A stretch of DNA of 64,000 bases. Origin: an uncultured Tateyamaria sp. (GTDB lineage Bacteria > Pseudomonadota > Alphaproteobacteria > Rhodobacterales > Rhodobacteraceae). The stretch's first letter is position 1. The number at the start of each line of letters is the position of its first letter. The notes beneath the pieces are model-generated. The model did no database searches and was not told the DNA's origin. It worked only from the letters and a program-made list of their open reading frames with translations. Position numbers and translations under genes: made by a program. Positions 63,331 through 64,000 of this stretch are shown piece after piece. The stretch covers positions 1-64,000 of the forward strand of contig NZ_CANLVZ010000010.1 of assembly GCF_947494755.1 (NCBI RefSeq), in the 5' to 3' direction.

Positions 63331-64000
63331 ATGAACTGGATCACCAATTACGTCCGGCCCCGGATCAATTCGATCTTTTCGCGCCGCGAGACGCCGGACA
63401 ATCTGTGGACCAAATGCGATGAATGCGGCACGATGCTGTTTCACCGCGAACTCAGCGACAACCTGAACGTCTGCACGAATTGCAATCACCACATGGGGAT
63501 CACCCCGCGTGATCGGTTTGCTGCCTTGTTCGATGGTGGGGTGTTCAATCAGGTGGCGGTGCCCGCGCCCACCGCCGACCCGCTGCATTTCCGCGATCAA
63601 AAGAAATACCCCGACCGTATGCGCGCCGCCCAGAAAAGCACGGGTGAGGAAGAGGCCATGCTAGTCGCCACTGGCGAGATCGGGCGCACGCCGATCGTGG
63701 CCGCCGCGCAGGATTTCAACTTCATGGCCGGGTCCATGGGGATGTATGTCGGCAACGCCATCATCGCCGCTGCGCAAGAGGCGGTAAAGCTCAAGCGCCC
63801 GCTGATCCTGTTTTCCGCCGCTGGCGGGGCCCGGATGCAAGAAGGCATCCTGAGCCTGATGCAAATGCCGCGCACAACCGTTGCGGTGCAGATGCTCAAA
63901 GAGGCAGGGCTGCCCTATATCGTCGTCCTGACCCATCCGACGACGGGTGGTGTAACGGCCTCATATGCGATGCTGGGGGACGTGCATATTGCCGAACCCA
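63331..64000 (+). CDS. accD: acetyl-CoA carboxylase carboxyltransferase beta subunit (3' end outside window)
   Basis: Open from the ATG at 63331 to the window edge, 223 codons visible. The N-terminal zinc ribbon ([10 protein letters not shown] and CTNCNHHM, four cysteines) and the crotonase-type fold ([53 protein letters not shown]) are typical of AccD. It carries out the carboxyl transfer that makes malonyl-CoA for fatty acids. GGAAG lies before the ATG. Confidence 0.95.
   Translation, partial: MNWITNYVRPRINSIFSRRETPDNLWTKCDECGTMLFHRELSDNLNVCTNCNHHMGITPRDRFAALFDGGVFNQVAVPAPTADPLHFRDQKKYPDRMRAAQKSTGEEEAMLVATGEIGRTPIVAAAQDFNFMAGSMGMYVGNAIIAAAQEAVKLKRPLILFSAAGGARMQEGILSLMQMPRTTVAVQMLKEAGLPYIVVLTHPTTGGVTASYAMLGDVHIAEP

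Noticed and set aside
1-64000. CRISPR array
   Set aside because: No regularly spaced short identical repeats were seen; the only tandem repeats are coding.

Overview
The window looks like a chromosome segment of a marine-type Rhodobacteraceae (Roseobacter-group) alphaproteobacterium. This is inferred from the GC-rich coding style, the housekeeping block at the right end (ilvD, a DUF6478-like protein, a cyclic-nucleotide-domain ABC-like protein, a CPBP protease, accD), the tctABC/tctDE block, and a Roseobacter-type inverted repeat between tctB and tctC. No rRNA or complete tRNA gene is present.

Region 1 (1-10949) is the right part of a tRNA-integrated island. The right end of an IS66 element (to 485) abuts a minus-strand operon that reads XRE regulator, two-TM small protein, MORC-like GHKL ATPase, Z1 helicase-like ATPase, PD-(D/E)XK nuclease, AIPR protein and DUF2971 protein. 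This is the MORC/Z1/AIPR type of restriction or phage-defence cluster, here with no DNA methyltransferase in the window. An excisionase-like gene and a tyrosine recombinase follow. The recombinase ends beside a 3'-half copy of tRNA-Arg(CCU), interpreted as the island's attachment site.

Region 2 (11012-18096) is regulatory. It has a divergent AraC gene, two HATPase proteins (one with a degenerate G1 box), a Dps-like protein lacking ferroxidase ligands, and four head-to-tail AraC genes with overlapping start/stop codons. The last two AraC genes have almost identical DNA-binding domains.

Region 3 (18185-42444) is a non-flagellar type III secretion locus. It holds a 2,452-residue EF-hand/lectin/repeat protein, a LuxR-type response regulator, sctJ-K-L-N-O-Q-R-S-T-U, convergent sctV, a small gene and a secretin-N-domain-only sctC, then a second operon with sctI, sctD and small genes. 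Oddities are an SctU without the NPTH autocleavage motif, no secretin pore gene, no recognisable needle or translocators, and an internal start site in sctQ. A direct-repeat box, roughly TACGYA-N6-TACGYA, occurs in the intergenic regions upstream of the giant gene, the response regulator, a 229-residue unknown protein, sctJ and a 245-residue unknown protein. This suggests one regulon, with the AraC proteins or the LuxR regulator as candidate binders.

Region 4 (42735-48345) makes a UDP-GlcNAc(3NAc)A-type sugar (WbpA, WbpB, WbpD, WbpE) and carries a glycosyltransferase, probably for surface polysaccharide. Region 5 (48539-54956) is a tripartite tricarboxylate transporter with its two-component system and an extra binding protein. 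Region 6 (55093-64000) is ordinary chromosomal content, ending inside accD.
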